In this document: positions 44,510-53,811 of the stretch, in pieces
Layout: every line of letters begins with the position of its first letter
How positions within the stretch are numbered: position 1 is the stretch's first letter
Source: Pandoraea oxalativorans
GTDB lineage: Bacteria; Pseudomonadota; Gammaproteobacteria; Burkholderiales; Burkholderiaceae
NCBI RefSeq assembly: GCF_000972785.3
Contig: NZ_CP011253.3
Coordinates: forward strand, 4,092,001 to 4,156,000
Direction of reading: 5' to 3'
Length of the DNA: 64,000 nt
Program-made: the position numbers and the translations under genes
The notes under the pieces: generated by a model
Seen by the model: the letters and a program-made list of their open reading frames with translations, nothing else
The model's database searches: none
What the model was told of the DNA's origin: nothing

Positions 44510-46168
44510 ATGCGTTTGCTACGCCTGCCCCGCCGCCCTTTGCATTCCCTTCGTCACGCGTCCGACGCACAGCATCGCCTCAGTTCCCCATCGCTTTCGT
44601 CGCTTCCGTCGCTTCCCTCACTTTCGTCCCGCGCCGTCGTTTCCCCGAGGTCTAACGTCGCGCGCGCCTGTGGCGCGGTGCTGGCCATTGCCATGCTGGC
44701 AAGCGTGCCCGTGCAGGCAAAATCCGAAAAGCAGACGACGCGCAAAATGCCGAAGGTGCCGGTGACGGCGCCGCACGCCACGCCGTTGCCGCAACCGCTG
44801 GCCCGCGCGCTGGCGGCGAGCAAGGTACCCGCGTCGCACGTGAGCGTGATCGTCGCGAAAGTGGACAACCCGCTGCAAACGCGCGGCGCGGTGCCTGCAC
44901 CGCTGCTCGCCGTGAATCCGAACGTGCCGCGCAATCCTGCATCGACGATGAAACTCGTCACGACGATTGCCGCGCTCGACACGCTTGGCCCCGACTACCG
45001 GTGGCGCACGCAAGCCTTCACCGACGGTACGTCCGACGGTCGTACGCTCAACGGCAATCTCTACTTCAAAGGCACCGGCGATCCGAAGCTGGTGCCGGAA
45101 GAGATGGAGAAATTCGTCGCTGAGCTGCGCAACGCGGGCGTGACGAACATCAACGGCGACATCGTGCTCGACCGCTCGGCGTATAGCACGGACATCGGCG
45201 CGCAAGGGCCCATCGACGGCGACAGCGACCGGCCCTACAACGTCGCGCCGGATCCGCTGCTGTACTCGTTCAAGGCGATGTCCTTCAGCTTCACCGGCAA
45301 TCCGAACGGCACGGTGGATGTCGGCGTGCTGCCGCCGCTCGCGAACCTGCAGGTCGCGAACGAAATGTCGTCGACGCCCTCGGGCAATTGCGGCGACTGG
45401 CTCACACGGATTCATCCCACACTGAGCACGACACCCGACGGCGCCTACGTGGCGCACTTCTCGGGAACGTATCCGGCGTCGTGCGAAGACAAGGGATGGA
45501 ACATCGCCGCGCCGGATCGTGACCGCTTCTTCCTTGGCGGCTTCCGTGCGCTGTGGCAGGCGTCGGGCGGCCAGTTCACGGGGAACGTGCGCACGGGCGT
45601 CGTGCCGCCAGGGGCGCGCCTGCTCGTCACGCATCGCGGTCAAACGCTGGCCGAAGTCGTGCACGACATGAACAAGTTCAGCAACAACGTGATGGCGCGT
45701 CAGTTGTTCCTCACGCTGGGATTGGCCGCCGACGGGAAAACGCCGGCGAGCATCGCGCGCTCGCGTGAAGTGCTCACGCGCTGGCTCGAGAAGAACGATC
45801 TCGCGACACCGGGCCTCGTCGTGGAGAACGGTTCCGGTTTGTCGCGCGTGGAACGCATCAGCGCCTCGGAACTGGCGCGGCTGCTGCAACACGGCATCAA
45901 TAGCCCGACCGGACAGGTGCTCATCGAATCGATGCCGACGGTCGGCGTCGACGGCACCATGCGCAATCGTCTGTCCAATCGTGACGTCGCGGGCAACGCA
46001 CACATCAAGACGGGAACGCTCGACGACGTAGGGGCCGTCGCGGGCTACGTTGCGACGCGCTCGGGCAGCACCTACGTCGTGGTCTCGCTGATCAACGATC
46101 CGAAGGCCAGCAACGCGCGTCCGTTCAACGATGCGCTGATTTCGTGGGTGTACGAAAACGCCCCTTGA
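44510..46168 (+). CDS. dacB: D-alanyl-D-alanine carboxypeptidase/endopeptidase (PBP4, DacB)
   Basis: A periplasmic penicillin-binding protein that trims and cleaves peptidoglycan cross-links; 552 residues. A Ser/Pro/Leu-rich leader of about 45 residues precedes the signal core near ARACGAVLAIAMLASVPVQA. The active Ser lies in PASTMKLVTTIAALD near residue 146, the SxN motif in HDMNKFSNNVMARQLF, and KTG in HIKTGTLDDVGAVAGY. The large insert typical of PBP4 lies between the first two. ATG 44510 has GGAG about 14 bases upstream, so a start at the signal peptide further down is possible. Confidence 0.9.
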   Translation: MRLLRLPRRPLHSLRHASDAQHRLSSPSLSSLPSLPSLSSRAVVSPRSNVARACGAVLAIAMLASVPVQAKSEKQTTRKMPKVPVTAPHATPLPQPLARALAASKVPASHVSVIVAKVDNPLQTRGAVPAPLLAVNPNVPRNPASTMKLVTTIAALDTLGPDYRWRTQAFTDGTSDGRTLNGNLYFKGTGDPKLVPEEMEKFVAELRNAGVTNINGDIVLDRSAYSTDIGAQGPIDGDSDRPYNVAPDPLLYSFKAMSFSFTGNPNGTVDVGVLPPLANLQVANEMSSTPSGNCGDWLTRIHPTLSTTPDGAYVAHFSGTYPASCEDKGWNIAAPDRDRFFLGGFRALWQASGGQFTGNVRTGVVPPGARLLVTHRGQTLAEVVHDMNKFSNNVMARQLFLTLGLAADGKTPASIARSREVLTRWLEKNDLATPGLVVENGSGLSRVERISASELARLLQHGINSPTGQVLIESMPTVGVDGTMRNRLSNRDVAGNAHIKTGTLDDVGAVAGYVATRSGSTYVVVSLINDPKASNARPFNDALISWVYENAP

Positions 46169-46419
46169 GTGGGGCTGGCGTCGGGCTTGCCTCCTGCTTG
46201 CCTCCTGCTTTCGTCGTGCTGTCGTAGGGCATCGGCGTAGAAGCGAGGCCCGACGCGGCACTTGACGTTTCCCTCTAACGACAGCGCCACCGGGGGCGAT
46301 TCGCGTCAGAATAGACGTTCCATCGGTGTCACCTGCACCGGCCGTGCCACAAGAAGTGGCACGTCAAGAGAGGCGGGGACACCGGTTCAGATGACCCAAT
46401 CGTGAGGAGACGCGAGGTC

Positions 46420-47286
46420 ATGAACGTCGAGTTGATTCTGCTGGCGCTCGCGCCGGTCTTCGTGCTGTGCATCGGCATCGAGGCGTGGTACTGGCGACGC
46501 CGACGTCCCGGCATGTACAGCCTGAAGGACACCATCAGCAACGCGACGCTCGCGCTCATGCATCAGGGTGCCGACAAGCTCGCGTGGCTGCTCATCGTGC
46601 CGTTCTACGCGTGGCTCTACGACCATCACCGCATTTACACGATGCCTGCCGGATGGGTCGGCTTCGTGCTGCTCTTCATCGTTCAGGATTTTCTCTACTA
46701 CGTGTTTCACCGCGCCAGCCATCGCATTCGCTGGCTGTGGGCGGCGCACGTCGTGCATCACTCCTCCGAGCGGCTGAATCTGTCGACGGCATTCCGACAG
46801 AGCCTGATGTATCCCGTCGCGGGGATGTGGCTGTTCTGGACACCGATGGCGCTCATCGGCTTCACCCCGATCCAGATCGTCGGGGTCGTGCTGCTCAACC
46901 TCGCGTTCCAGTTCTTCGTGCACACGCAGGCGATTCCGAAGCTGGGCTGGCTGGAGTATGTGCTCAATACGCCGTCGATCCATCGCGCGCATCACGCGCG
47001 CAATCCGCGCTACATCGACCGGAATTACGCAGGCGTGCTAGTGATCTGGGATCGCATGTTCGGCTCATACGTCGAGGAAAGCGACGCCGAGCCGTGCGAG
47101 TACGGCATCGTCGATCAGATCCACACCCATAACCCGATCACGTTGACGTTCCACGAATGGCGTGCGATGGCGCACGACGTCGTCACGATGCCGGGCTGGC
47201 GCAACAAATGGATGGCGTTATTCGGGCCGCCGGAATGGCGTCATGCACGTGAGACGGCGCCGATGCCGGAGGGGAAGACGACGTGA
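46420..47286 (+). CDS. sterol-desaturase/fatty-acid-hydroxylase family membrane protein
   Basis: A 288-residue di-iron membrane enzyme. Three His motifs are present: FHRASHRI near residue 95, HVVHHSSERLN near 112, and HRAHHARNPRYIDRNYAG near 188. Membrane helices precede and separate these motifs. Such enzymes hydroxylate or desaturate lipids; the substrate here is unknown. ATG 46420 follows GCGAGGTC; the frame is open six codons upstream. It stands alone, with no apparent partner gene, and converges with the Sua5-like gene. Confidence 0.88.
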   Translation: MNVELILLALAPVFVLCIGIEAWYWRRRRPGMYSLKDTISNATLALMHQGADKLAWLLIVPFYAWLYDHHRIYTMPAGWVGFVLLFIVQDFLYYVFHRASHRIRWLWAAHVVHHSSERLNLSTAFRQSLMYPVAGMWLFWTPMALIGFTPIQIVGVVLLNLAFQFFVHTQAIPKLGWLEYVLNTPSIHRAHHARNPRYIDRNYAGVLVIWDRMFGSYVEESDAEPCEYGIVDQIHTHNPITLTFHEWRAMAHDVVTMPGWRNKWMALFGPPEWRHARETAPMPEGKTT

Positions 47287-47327
47287 CGACTTGACGACCT
47301 GAAACGAGCGCGGTCGCAAGCGCGCGC

Positions 47328-48443
47328 TCAAGCGCGTTCGAATGCCGCTGCGGCGCGGCCAAGGCGATCGCCGACGGCCGCCCAGGCGGGCGTGTCCGGC
47401 AGACGCTCGAACAGAATGTGCGTGACGTTGGCGCGGTCGAGGCGGCGCAGCATCGCATACAGGTCGGTCGCGAGACCGGCGGGCGTGGCAGGCAGCACAA
47501 GCTTCACGATATCGGTGGATGCGGCGATATCGGCGGGAAGCGTGGCGAGTGTCGGCGCGAAGGCCACCACAGCCACACGTTCGCCCGCAGGATGCACGGC
47601 CAGCGCCGCCGCGAACTGCCCGGCGTCGCACAGGTACAGCGGCGTGCGCGGCGCGTAATGCGCCTTGAGTGTGCCTGAGGCACGCGGCGCGTTACTATCC
47701 TGCCCCGGCAAACGCGGCATCTCGCCCAGCGCCTCGGCGATCTGTTCCGGCGTGATATGGCCGGGACGCAGCAACGCCGGGAATCCGCGCGACAGATCCA
47801 CAATGGTCGATTCGATGCCGACGGCCGCTTCTCCGCCGTCGAGCACGTGAACGGTAACGCCCGGCAGCCCGGCGAACTCGTCACGCACGTGTTGCGCGGC
47901 GGTCGGACTCACCTGACCGAACCGGTTGGCGGACGGGCCTGCTACGCCACCTTGCCCTCCCTGACTATCCTTGACCCGGGCGAACTCGCGCAGCAGCGCC
48001 TGAGCCACCGGATGCGACGGAACACGCAAACCAACCGAATCCTGTCCGCCGGAGACGGCGTCCGGGATATGCGGTGCGCGTTTGAGAATGAGCGTGAGAG
48101 GACCGGGCCAGAACGCGTCCATCAGCTTGCGCGCGGCAGGCGTGACGTCGTCGCTCCAGTAACCGGGGTCGCCTTCCGGCGAAAAGTGCACGATGACCGG
48201 ATGATTGGCCGGACGCCCCTTCGCCGCGTAGATCGACGCAACAGCCGCCGGATTCTCCGCGTCGCCGCCCAGCCCGTAGACCGTCTCCGTCGGGAACGCG
48301 ACCAGCTCGCCCGCTGCCAGTTGCTCAGCCGCTTGCGTGATGGCGGCCGCCGACGGCATGACGATGCGCGGGGCATCGGACGGGGACGTCGTCGAGGACT
48401 TAGAGGCCGTGGAGGTCGTGGAGGTCGAGGAAGGCGTGGACAT
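47328..48443 (-). CDS. threonylcarbamoyl-AMP synthase (Sua5/TsaC family)
   Basis: Makes threonylcarbamoyl-AMP from Thr, bicarbonate and ATP, the first step of the t6A37 modification of ANN-decoding tRNAs. The 371-residue product is the two-domain Sua5 form. The YrdC domain has AAEQLAAGELVAFPTETVYGLGG, IYAAKGRPANHPVIVH, GPSANRFGQVSPTAAQHVRDE and LDGGEAAVGIESTIVDL. The C-terminal Sua5 domain starts after PGHITPEQIAEALG. A Ser/Thr-rich leader of about 25 residues precedes it. It follows purK by seven bases and is probably in the pur operon. Confidence 0.92.
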   Translation of the reverse strand: MSTPSSTSTTSTASKSSTTSPSDAPRIVMPSAAAITQAAEQLAAGELVAFPTETVYGLGGDAENPAAVASIYAAKGRPANHPVIVHFSPEGDPGYWSDDVTPAARKLMDAFWPGPLTLILKRAPHIPDAVSGGQDSVGLRVPSHPVAQALLREFARVKDSQGGQGGVAGPSANRFGQVSPTAAQHVRDEFAGLPGVTVHVLDGGEAAVGIESTIVDLSRGFPALLRPGHITPEQIAEALGEMPRLPGQDSNAPRASGTLKAHYAPRTPLYLCDAGQFAAALAVHPAGERVAVVAFAPTLATLPADIAASTDIVKLVLPATPAGLATDLYAMLRRLDRANVTHILFERLPDTPAWAAVGDRLGRAAAAFERA

Positions 48444-48450
48444 CGCGCGC

Positions 48451-49644
48451 TTAGTCTTCCAGCGGGATATCGAGGCTCGCTGCGGCGCTCACACACGCCT
48501 TGCGGGCTTCATCGAGCGTCTCACCGGCGAACGTGATGTGGCCCATCTTGCGGCCCACGCGCGCGTCTTCCTTACCGTAGAGATGCACGCGAGCGGACGG
48601 CAGCGCCGCCACTGCCGCCCAGGCGGGCGTACGGGGCTGGTCTTTGGCCGGGCCGTCGAACCAGATGTCGCCGAGGACATTGAGCATCACGGCCGGCGAG
48701 TGCTGACGCGTCTCGCCGAGCGGCAGTCCCGCCATCGCGCGCACTTGCTGTTCGAACTGGCTCGAAGCGCAGGCGTCGATGGTGTAATGACCACTGTTGT
48801 GGGGACGCGGCGCCATTTCGTTCGCGACCAGCGAACCGTCCTTCAGGATGAAGAACTCGACGCACAGCACCCCCACGTAATCCATTTGCGACGCAATCGC
48901 CGCCGCCGCCGCACGCGCCGCGTCGGCAATGGCCGGGGCCGCATCGGGTGCAGGCACCGTCGTCGTCGCGAGAATGCCGTCGATGTGCACGTTCTGGGCG
49001 AGCGGGTAGGTGGCGACCTTGCCGTCGGCGCCGCGTGCACTCAGCACCGACACTTCGAAAGCCAGCGCCAGACGCTTCTCCAGCACGCACGGCACGCCGC
49101 CGAGCGCCGCATAGGCTTCGCGGGCTTCGGCGGGGGTGTTCACACGCACCTGCCCCTTGCCGTCGTAACCGAGACGCGCCGTCTTCAGAATGCCCGGCAG
49201 CACGCTCGCGATGGCCGCGTCGCCTATGGCGGCGAGCGCCTCGTTCGACTCGATCACCAGATGCGGGGCCACAGGCACACCGCAGCTTTCGATGAAACGC
49301 TTCTCCGCCACCCGATCCTGCGCGATCGCGACGCAGCGCCCGGCAGGGCTCACGGTCGTGGTTTGCGCGAGGAAATCGAGCGACTGCGCCGGCACGTTCT
49401 CGAACTCGGTCGACACGGCCGGGCATAGCGCGGCCAGCTCGGCGAGCGCCGTTTCGTCACGATAATCGGCCACGATCAGACGGTCGGCCACGGCACCGGC
49501 CGGGCAGCGCGGGTCCGGATCCAGCACACAGACCTTGTAACCCATCGACTGGGCGGCGAAACAGAACATGCGGCCGAGTTGGCCGCCGCCCAGCATACCC
49601 AGCCATTGGCCGGGAAGGACGGGCGCAGCGGAGACGGAATTCAT
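48451..49644 (-). CDS. purK: 5-(carboxyamino)imidazole ribonucleotide synthase PurK
   Basis: An ATP-grasp enzyme that carboxylates AIR to N5-CAIR in purine synthesis; 397 residues. Diagnostic segments are [20 protein letters not shown] near the start, [13 protein letters not shown], the ATP-grasp loop [13 protein letters not shown] and the C-terminal [25 protein letters not shown]. It lies 40 bases after purE on the same strand and seven before the Sua5 gene. Substrate for PurE. Confidence 0.97.
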   Translation of the reverse strand: MNSVSAAPVLPGQWLGMLGGGQLGRMFCFAAQSMGYKVCVLDPDPRCPAGAVADRLIVADYRDETALAELAALCPAVSTEFENVPAQSLDFLAQTTTVSPAGRCVAIAQDRVAEKRFIESCGVPVAPHLVIESNEALAAIGDAAIASVLPGILKTARLGYDGKGQVRVNTPAEAREAYAALGGVPCVLEKRLALAFEVSVLSARGADGKVATYPLAQNVHIDGILATTTVPAPDAAPAIADAARAAAAAIASQMDYVGVLCVEFFILKDGSLVANEMAPRPHNSGHYTIDACASSQFEQQVRAMAGLPLGETRQHSPAVMLNVLGDIWFDGPAKDQPRTPAWAAVAALPSARVHLYGKEDARVGRKMGHITFAGETLDEARKACVSAAASLDIPLED

Positions 49645-49684
49645 CGACGTTTAGAAACAGACGGTAGCAGGGACGTTTTTTCTT

Positions 49685-50191
49685 TTACAGCGCGGGCAGC
49701 GTCATGCCGCGCGCCGCTTCGGTCTGCTTCGCACGAAACGCTTCGAGCTTGTCCGCGAGCGTCTTGTCGTCGGCGGCCAGCATCGAGACGGCGAACAGCG
49801 CCGCGTTGGCCGCGCCGGCTTCACCGATGGCGAAGGTGGCGACCGGCACGCCCTTGGGCATCTGCACGATCGACAGCAGCGAGTCTTCGCCACGCAGATA
49901 CTTGCTCGGCACCGGCACGCCCAGCACCGGCACGGTCGTCTTGGCGGCGATCATGCCCGGCAGGTGCGCGGCACCGCCAGCACCGGCGATGATCGCGACC
50001 AGACCGCGCTCGCGCGCGGCTTCGGCGTAACGGAACATATCGTCCGGCATGCGGTGCGCCGAGACGACCTGCGCCTCGTAAGGCACACCGAACTCGGCCA
50101 GAATGGCGGCCGCGTTTTTCATCACTTCCCAGTCCGAGTTGGACCCCATTACCACGCCAACGCGCGGGGCCACGGCTTGTTTGTCGCTCAT
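49685..50191 (-). CDS. purE: N5-carboxyaminoimidazole ribonucleotide mutase PurE
   Basis: Converts N5-CAIR to CAIR. The 168-residue product has the family motif [21 protein letters not shown], the active-site block [19 protein letters not shown] near 45-60, and [25 protein letters not shown]. It lies between purC and purK, 16 bases after purC, on the minus strand. Confidence 0.97.
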   Translation of the reverse strand: MSDKQAVAPRVGVVMGSNSDWEVMKNAAAILAEFGVPYEAQVVSAHRMPDDMFRYAEAARERGLVAIIAGAGGAAHLPGMIAAKTTVPVLGVPVPSKYLRGEDSLLSIVQMPKGVPVATFAIGEAGAANAALFAVSMLAADDKTLADKLEAFRAKQTEAARGMTLPAL

Positions 50192-50207
50192 AGTCTCGGC
50201 GCCCCGC

Positions 50208-51113
50208 TCAGGCCAGTTGCTGGCCGGTCAGGCGCTCGAGCGCCTCGCGGTACTTGGCCGCCGTCTTCTCGACCACTTCCGTCGGCAGCGCCGGTGCAGG
50301 CGGGGTCTTGCCCCACGGCTGCGTTTCCAGCCAGTCGCGCACGAACTGCTTGTCGAACGACGGCGGGTTGCTGCCCACGGCGTACGAGTCGGCCGGCCAG
50401 AAGCGCGACGAATCGGCCGTCAACGCTTCGTCCATCAGGTGCAGGCGGCCGTCGTCGTCCAGACCGAATTCGAACTTCGTGTCGGCGATGATGATGCCGC
50501 GCGTGGCGGCGTAAGCGGCGGCTTCCTTGTACAGACGGATCGAGATCTCACGGATCTGCTCGGCTAGTTCGCGACCGATACGGCTCACCATGTCGTCGAA
50601 GCTGATGTTCTCGTCGTGTTCACCCAGTTCGGCCTTGGCCGCCGGGGTGAAGATCGGCTCGGGGAGTTGCTGCGCGTTTTGCAGACCGGCTGGCAGCTTC
50701 ACGCCGCACACCGCGCCCGTCGCCTGGTAGTCCTTCCAGCCGCTGCCCGCCAGATAGCCACGCACCACGGCTTCGACGAGGATCGGCTTCAGACGCTTGA
50801 CCACGACCGCACGGCCGGCGACCTGCGCGGCTTCGTCGGCAGAGACGACCGTCTCCGGGGCCACGCCCGTCAGGTGGTTCGGCACGACGTGTGCGAGCTT
50901 GTCGAACCAGAAGTTGGCCATCTGGTTGAGCACACGGCCCTTGCCCGGAATCGGCTCGCCCATGATCACGTCGAACGCCGAGAGGCGGTCCGTCGTCACG
51001 ATCAGCAGCTTGTCGTCGCCGACGGCGTAGTTATCGCGCACTTTGCCGCGCGAGAGCAGCGGCAGGCTCTTGAGGGAGGATTCGTACAGGGCGTTCAGAG
51101 CGGGGGTAGTCAC
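50208..51113 (-). CDS. purC: phosphoribosylaminoimidazole-succinocarboxamide synthase PurC
   Basis: Ligates CAIR with aspartate to SAICAR; 301 residues. The N-terminus [32 protein letters not shown] is the family hallmark. WKDYQATG, the catalytic DTKFEFGLD and [19 protein letters not shown] follow. The start is placed at a GTG (51113), which gives the usual length; the frame continues upstream, but that part is Arg- and Gly-rich. It is first of purC-purE-purK-Sua5. In many Burkholderiales fba lies just upstream; here an accessory insert separates them. Confidence 0.95.
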   Translation of the reverse strand: MTTPALNALYESSLKSLPLLSRGKVRDNYAVGDDKLLIVTTDRLSAFDVIMGEPIPGKGRVLNQMANFWFDKLAHVVPNHLTGVAPETVVSADEAAQVAGRAVVVKRLKPILVEAVVRGYLAGSGWKDYQATGAVCGVKLPAGLQNAQQLPEPIFTPAAKAELGEHDENISFDDMVSRIGRELAEQIREISIRLYKEAAAYAATRGIIIADTKFEFGLDDDGRLHLMDEALTADSSRFWPADSYAVGSNPPSFDKQFVRDWLETQPWGKTPPAPALPTEVVEKTAAKYREALERLTGQQLA

Positions 51114-51255
51114 GGCGGGACCCAATATCAGGAAGGGCAAAGGCGTAATTATACGCGCGTCGGGGGGCGTTTCACGAAGATGTCGGTCCGGTGAGTCGAT
51201 GGGGCTGTCATCCTCCCATCCCATGGGCCGCCCGCCCCCTCTGCCCTTCGACGGC

Positions 51256-52878
51256 TTAGACCTGCCAGCGGCGGAACTGCGCTTCGAGCCGCGCCTTTTC
51301 CGATGCCCGCACCAGCAGCGCCACGACCGGCGCACGCGAAACCGGATTCGACAGGGGCTTCGACGCCCCCAGACAGTGCCGGTACCAGCCCGTCACCGAA
51401 CTGACGTCGTAATACTTGTTGTCGCAGGTAAGGCCGTAGTCGTCGAACGACACGAGGCGCACGGCATTCGGATCGTTGACGGCGATGGCCTCCTGCGAGA
51501 TCCGGTCCGTGTGGCCATCGACGTACGCGGGAGACAGGAAGCGGATGCCATTCAGTACGTCGAGTTCGTCACGCAACCACAGCATGGCCGTACCCGGCGG
51601 CAAGCCGCCCGACGCCAGCAATGGCGACACCTTCTCGAAGTTCGCTTCGAGATAGTCGGCGAGTCGGCGACGTCCCTCACCGCTTTGCCAGTCGATCCTG
51701 ACGCCGAGGTCTTTTCCCATCAGTTGCTGCCTGAGGATGTGCACCTTGCGCTCGCTGCGCGTGTCGCCCCGCCCCGGTTCGCGCAACATCGTCGTGAGCC
51801 GGGACAGTTCCGCGATCAGATCGAAGCTGCGCGCCGCCACGTTGATGTGGTGATCGCTGGCTTCGGCGCGCTGGCGCACAACCTCGTGCGCGAGGAGGCT
51901 GCGCAGCCGGGCGTCGCCACCGCGCAATTGCAGCGCTGCGCTGGCAATCACGGCGCACGGCCGGGCGATCCCCCGCTCCGAGCAGACGAGCGGGATCTTG
52001 CCCGGATGCGCTCGCATGAAACCCGCTACGCCTTTACCGGCGCGCCAGAGCGCTGCACCGTCGATCGGGGTGTCGAAGCGCTCCATGCCCGTGAACTCCA
52101 TGAACTGCACGTGCGACAGCCCCCCATCGAGATGGAGGCGGCCGGATGTCACGCACGGCAGCATGCCAGCGTCGTGCCCCTGCGCGCCCGGCGCGCTGCG
52201 TCGGCCGCCCCGGCGCGTGACCCGGGCGATGTAATCGCCGACCGGACGCTCCCGATAGCCTGCGCCGTCCGACGCGCCGCCGTCGCGCTCGCGCGGTCGC
52301 TGCATCGTGCCCGGCTCGACGCAGAAGATCGCGCCGATCTGCGGCGTCGTCTTGAGCATGTGCGTGAGGCTATGCGCTTCGGACGGCGTCGCCGTCGGCC
52401 CGACGATGAAACGGTGACCGTCCAGTTCCAGCAGGGCGAAACGGGTGCACTCGCCGTCCACGCGAATAAGCGTCGCCGTGTTCACGCCATAACGCTCGAC
52501 CCACGCTTGCGCCGTCTCGCGCAGCGGCGCCGCCCAGCCGGGCGTCGGATCGTCGTACTCCCAAAGCGAAATGGACGGGGCGACAGCGGTGTTTTGGCTG
52601 GATGCGGCGCGGTCTCGGAGATCGTGCGACGTGACTCGCTTGAAGTCCGCCGCCATCGTCGTGCTCGTCTCCAACGATGGCGAGTCGGTCGCGGACGACG
52701 CGCAAGACACCGGTGACACTTGGGACACGCGGCTTGTCCCGGCCGTCGACGGATCAGGATGGCGGGTATCGCGCAGCGTGCTGGCCATCTCATGGGCGCG
52801 CGCGGGCGGTGGAGACGCTTCGGGTCTCGAAAACCCAAAACACCAGGTCATTGTCTTGGGGAAGCGATTGAACGGCAT
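51256..52878 (-). CDS. putative effector protein with PTP-like and U-box-like regions
   Basis: A 540-residue protein of no family I can name. An N-terminal Ser/Thr/Pro-rich, probably disordered region spans about 1-100. The middle (about 120-310) recalls protein tyrosine phosphatases: [23 protein letters not shown] resembles the WPD segment, and [18 protein letters not shown] near Cys299 resembles the P-loop, but with six rather than five residues between Cys and Arg. The last 85 residues resemble U-box E3-ligase domains: DRISQEAI near 458, [11 protein letters not shown], and the closing NPVSRAPV. Such combinations occur in effectors that act in host cells. ATG 52878 has CGGAG upstream; ATG 52941 is the alternative. 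Function is inferred. Confidence 0.6.
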   Translation of the reverse strand: MPFNRFPKTMTWCFGFSRPEASPPPARAHEMASTLRDTRHPDPSTAGTSRVSQVSPVSCASSATDSPSLETSTTMAADFKRVTSHDLRDRAASSQNTAVAPSISLWEYDDPTPGWAAPLRETAQAWVERYGVNTATLIRVDGECTRFALLELDGHRFIVGPTATPSEAHSLTHMLKTTPQIGAIFCVEPGTMQRPRERDGGASDGAGYRERPVGDYIARVTRRGGRRSAPGAQGHDAGMLPCVTSGRLHLDGGLSHVQFMEFTGMERFDTPIDGAALWRAGKGVAGFMRAHPGKIPLVCSERGIARPCAVIASAALQLRGGDARLRSLLAHEVVRQRAEASDHHINVAARSFDLIAELSRLTTMLREPGRGDTRSERKVHILRQQLMGKDLGVRIDWQSGEGRRRLADYLEANFEKVSPLLASGGLPPGTAMLWLRDELDVLNGIRFLSPAYVDGHTDRISQEAIAVNDPNAVRLVSFDDYGLTCDNKYYDVSSVTGWYRHCLGASKPLSNPVSRAPVVALLVRASEKARLEAQFRRWQV

Positions 52879-53004
52879 CGATAACTCCGGGGTGCCCGGA
52901 ACGGGCAGGTTGACGGGAGGCAGGAGACTGCCACGCGTCATCGCCCCGGACTTCCGGGAACGGGTCGGTGCCTGTCGTTTTGCATCGGTGTCGGGGTGTG
53001 GGAT

Positions 53005-53072
53005 GAGAGCGGAAGGAAGCGGGAAGGAAGAGGGAAGGAAGAGGGAAGAAAGCGGGAAGGAAGCGGAACGAG
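53005..53072. repeat. Purine-rich GGGAAGGA microrepeat
   Basis: About 65 bases, almost entirely A and G on the plus strand, made of GGAAGGAAG and AGGGAAGGA words. It lies between the divergent starts of the putative effector gene and the SecD-head-like gene (gap 52879-53175). Such tracts can vary in length by slippage and could alter promoter spacing. Confidence 0.75.
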
Positions 53073-53175
53073 ACGCGCAACGAACCGCGGTTACGTCCGT
53101 CGACCGGCCCGGATGTTACCTACAATGGAAACGTTCACCCGACCAAAGTGGCCTGACAAGGCCGAGGGGGCTGCC

Positions 53176-53811
53176 ATGACGATCTCATCGACACCGCGCA
53201 CAATCCGGCAGCCATGTGTCGGACGAATGGGGAGATGGCCTGACGAAGGCAGCCGCACGGCCGTCTTCGGACGCTTCGCGTCGGTCACGGTCGTTGCCGT
53301 CGCCCTGCTGTTACTGTCAAACGCATCAGTTCTGGCGCAGACGGCAGCCGCGACGGCCACACCCCGGACCCAGCACGCCCCCGTTCATCGGGCAACGCCA
53401 CCCCGCACGGCGTCCGCCGGGAGCGCAGTCGACGCCAGCGACCGCCCCGCCCTCCCCCGGCTGATCGCCATCGCCGCGCCCGAAGACGACGATGCCATCG
53501 CGCGCTTCGCGCTTTACGCGGCGCGCGATATCGAACAATTGGGATTGCAGTTTCCGGCGCAGACGGCCAATGGATCGACGGACACCGAGGTCGTCATCAC
53601 GATGAGCCTGCGCGACAGCGCGAGCGCGCGCATGCGCGACTTCTCCCGTCAGCATATGAACGAACCGATGACGCTGATCGTCGACGGCGTGGAGATGATC
53701 ACCGCGACCATCCGCTCCGAGCTGGGCGGCAAATTCCAATTGCAAATGCCCAAAGAAAAAGGTTCATCGCGCAATAGCGTGGAGGGATTTGACAAGTTTT
53801 CGTACTCTTGA
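53176..53811 (+). CDS. exported protein with SecD-head-like domain, 3' end overwritten by an IS
   Basis: A protein of 211 residues as now read. A signal-like hydrophobic segment (VTVVAVALLLLSNASVLAQ) lies near residues 35-55, a Thr/Ala/Pro linker follows, and the domain DTEVVITMSLRDSASARMRDF is then followed by PMTLIVDGVEMITATIRSELGGKFQLQM-type strands. This resembles the SecD P1-head domain, so the fold is probable and the function unknown. GAGGGGG precedes ATG 53176. The last 16 residues (GSSRNSVEGFDKFSYS) are encoded by the left end of the ISL3-type element, so the native C-terminus is lost. It is divergent from the putative effector. Confidence 0.7.
   Translation: MTISSTPRTIRQPCVGRMGRWPDEGSRTAVFGRFASVTVVAVALLLLSNASVLAQTAAATATPRTQHAPVHRATPPRTASAGSAVDASDRPALPRLIAIAAPEDDDAIARFALYAARDIEQLGLQFPAQTANGSTDTEVVITMSLRDSASARMRDFSRQHMNEPMTLIVDGVEMITATIRSELGGKFQLQMPKEKGSSRNSVEGFDKFSYS

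Noticed and set aside
44618..46261. Long minus-strand frame (547 codons) opposite dacB
   Set aside because: DacB has the complete SxxK, SxN and KTG set; the antisense frame is Arg-rich and featureless.
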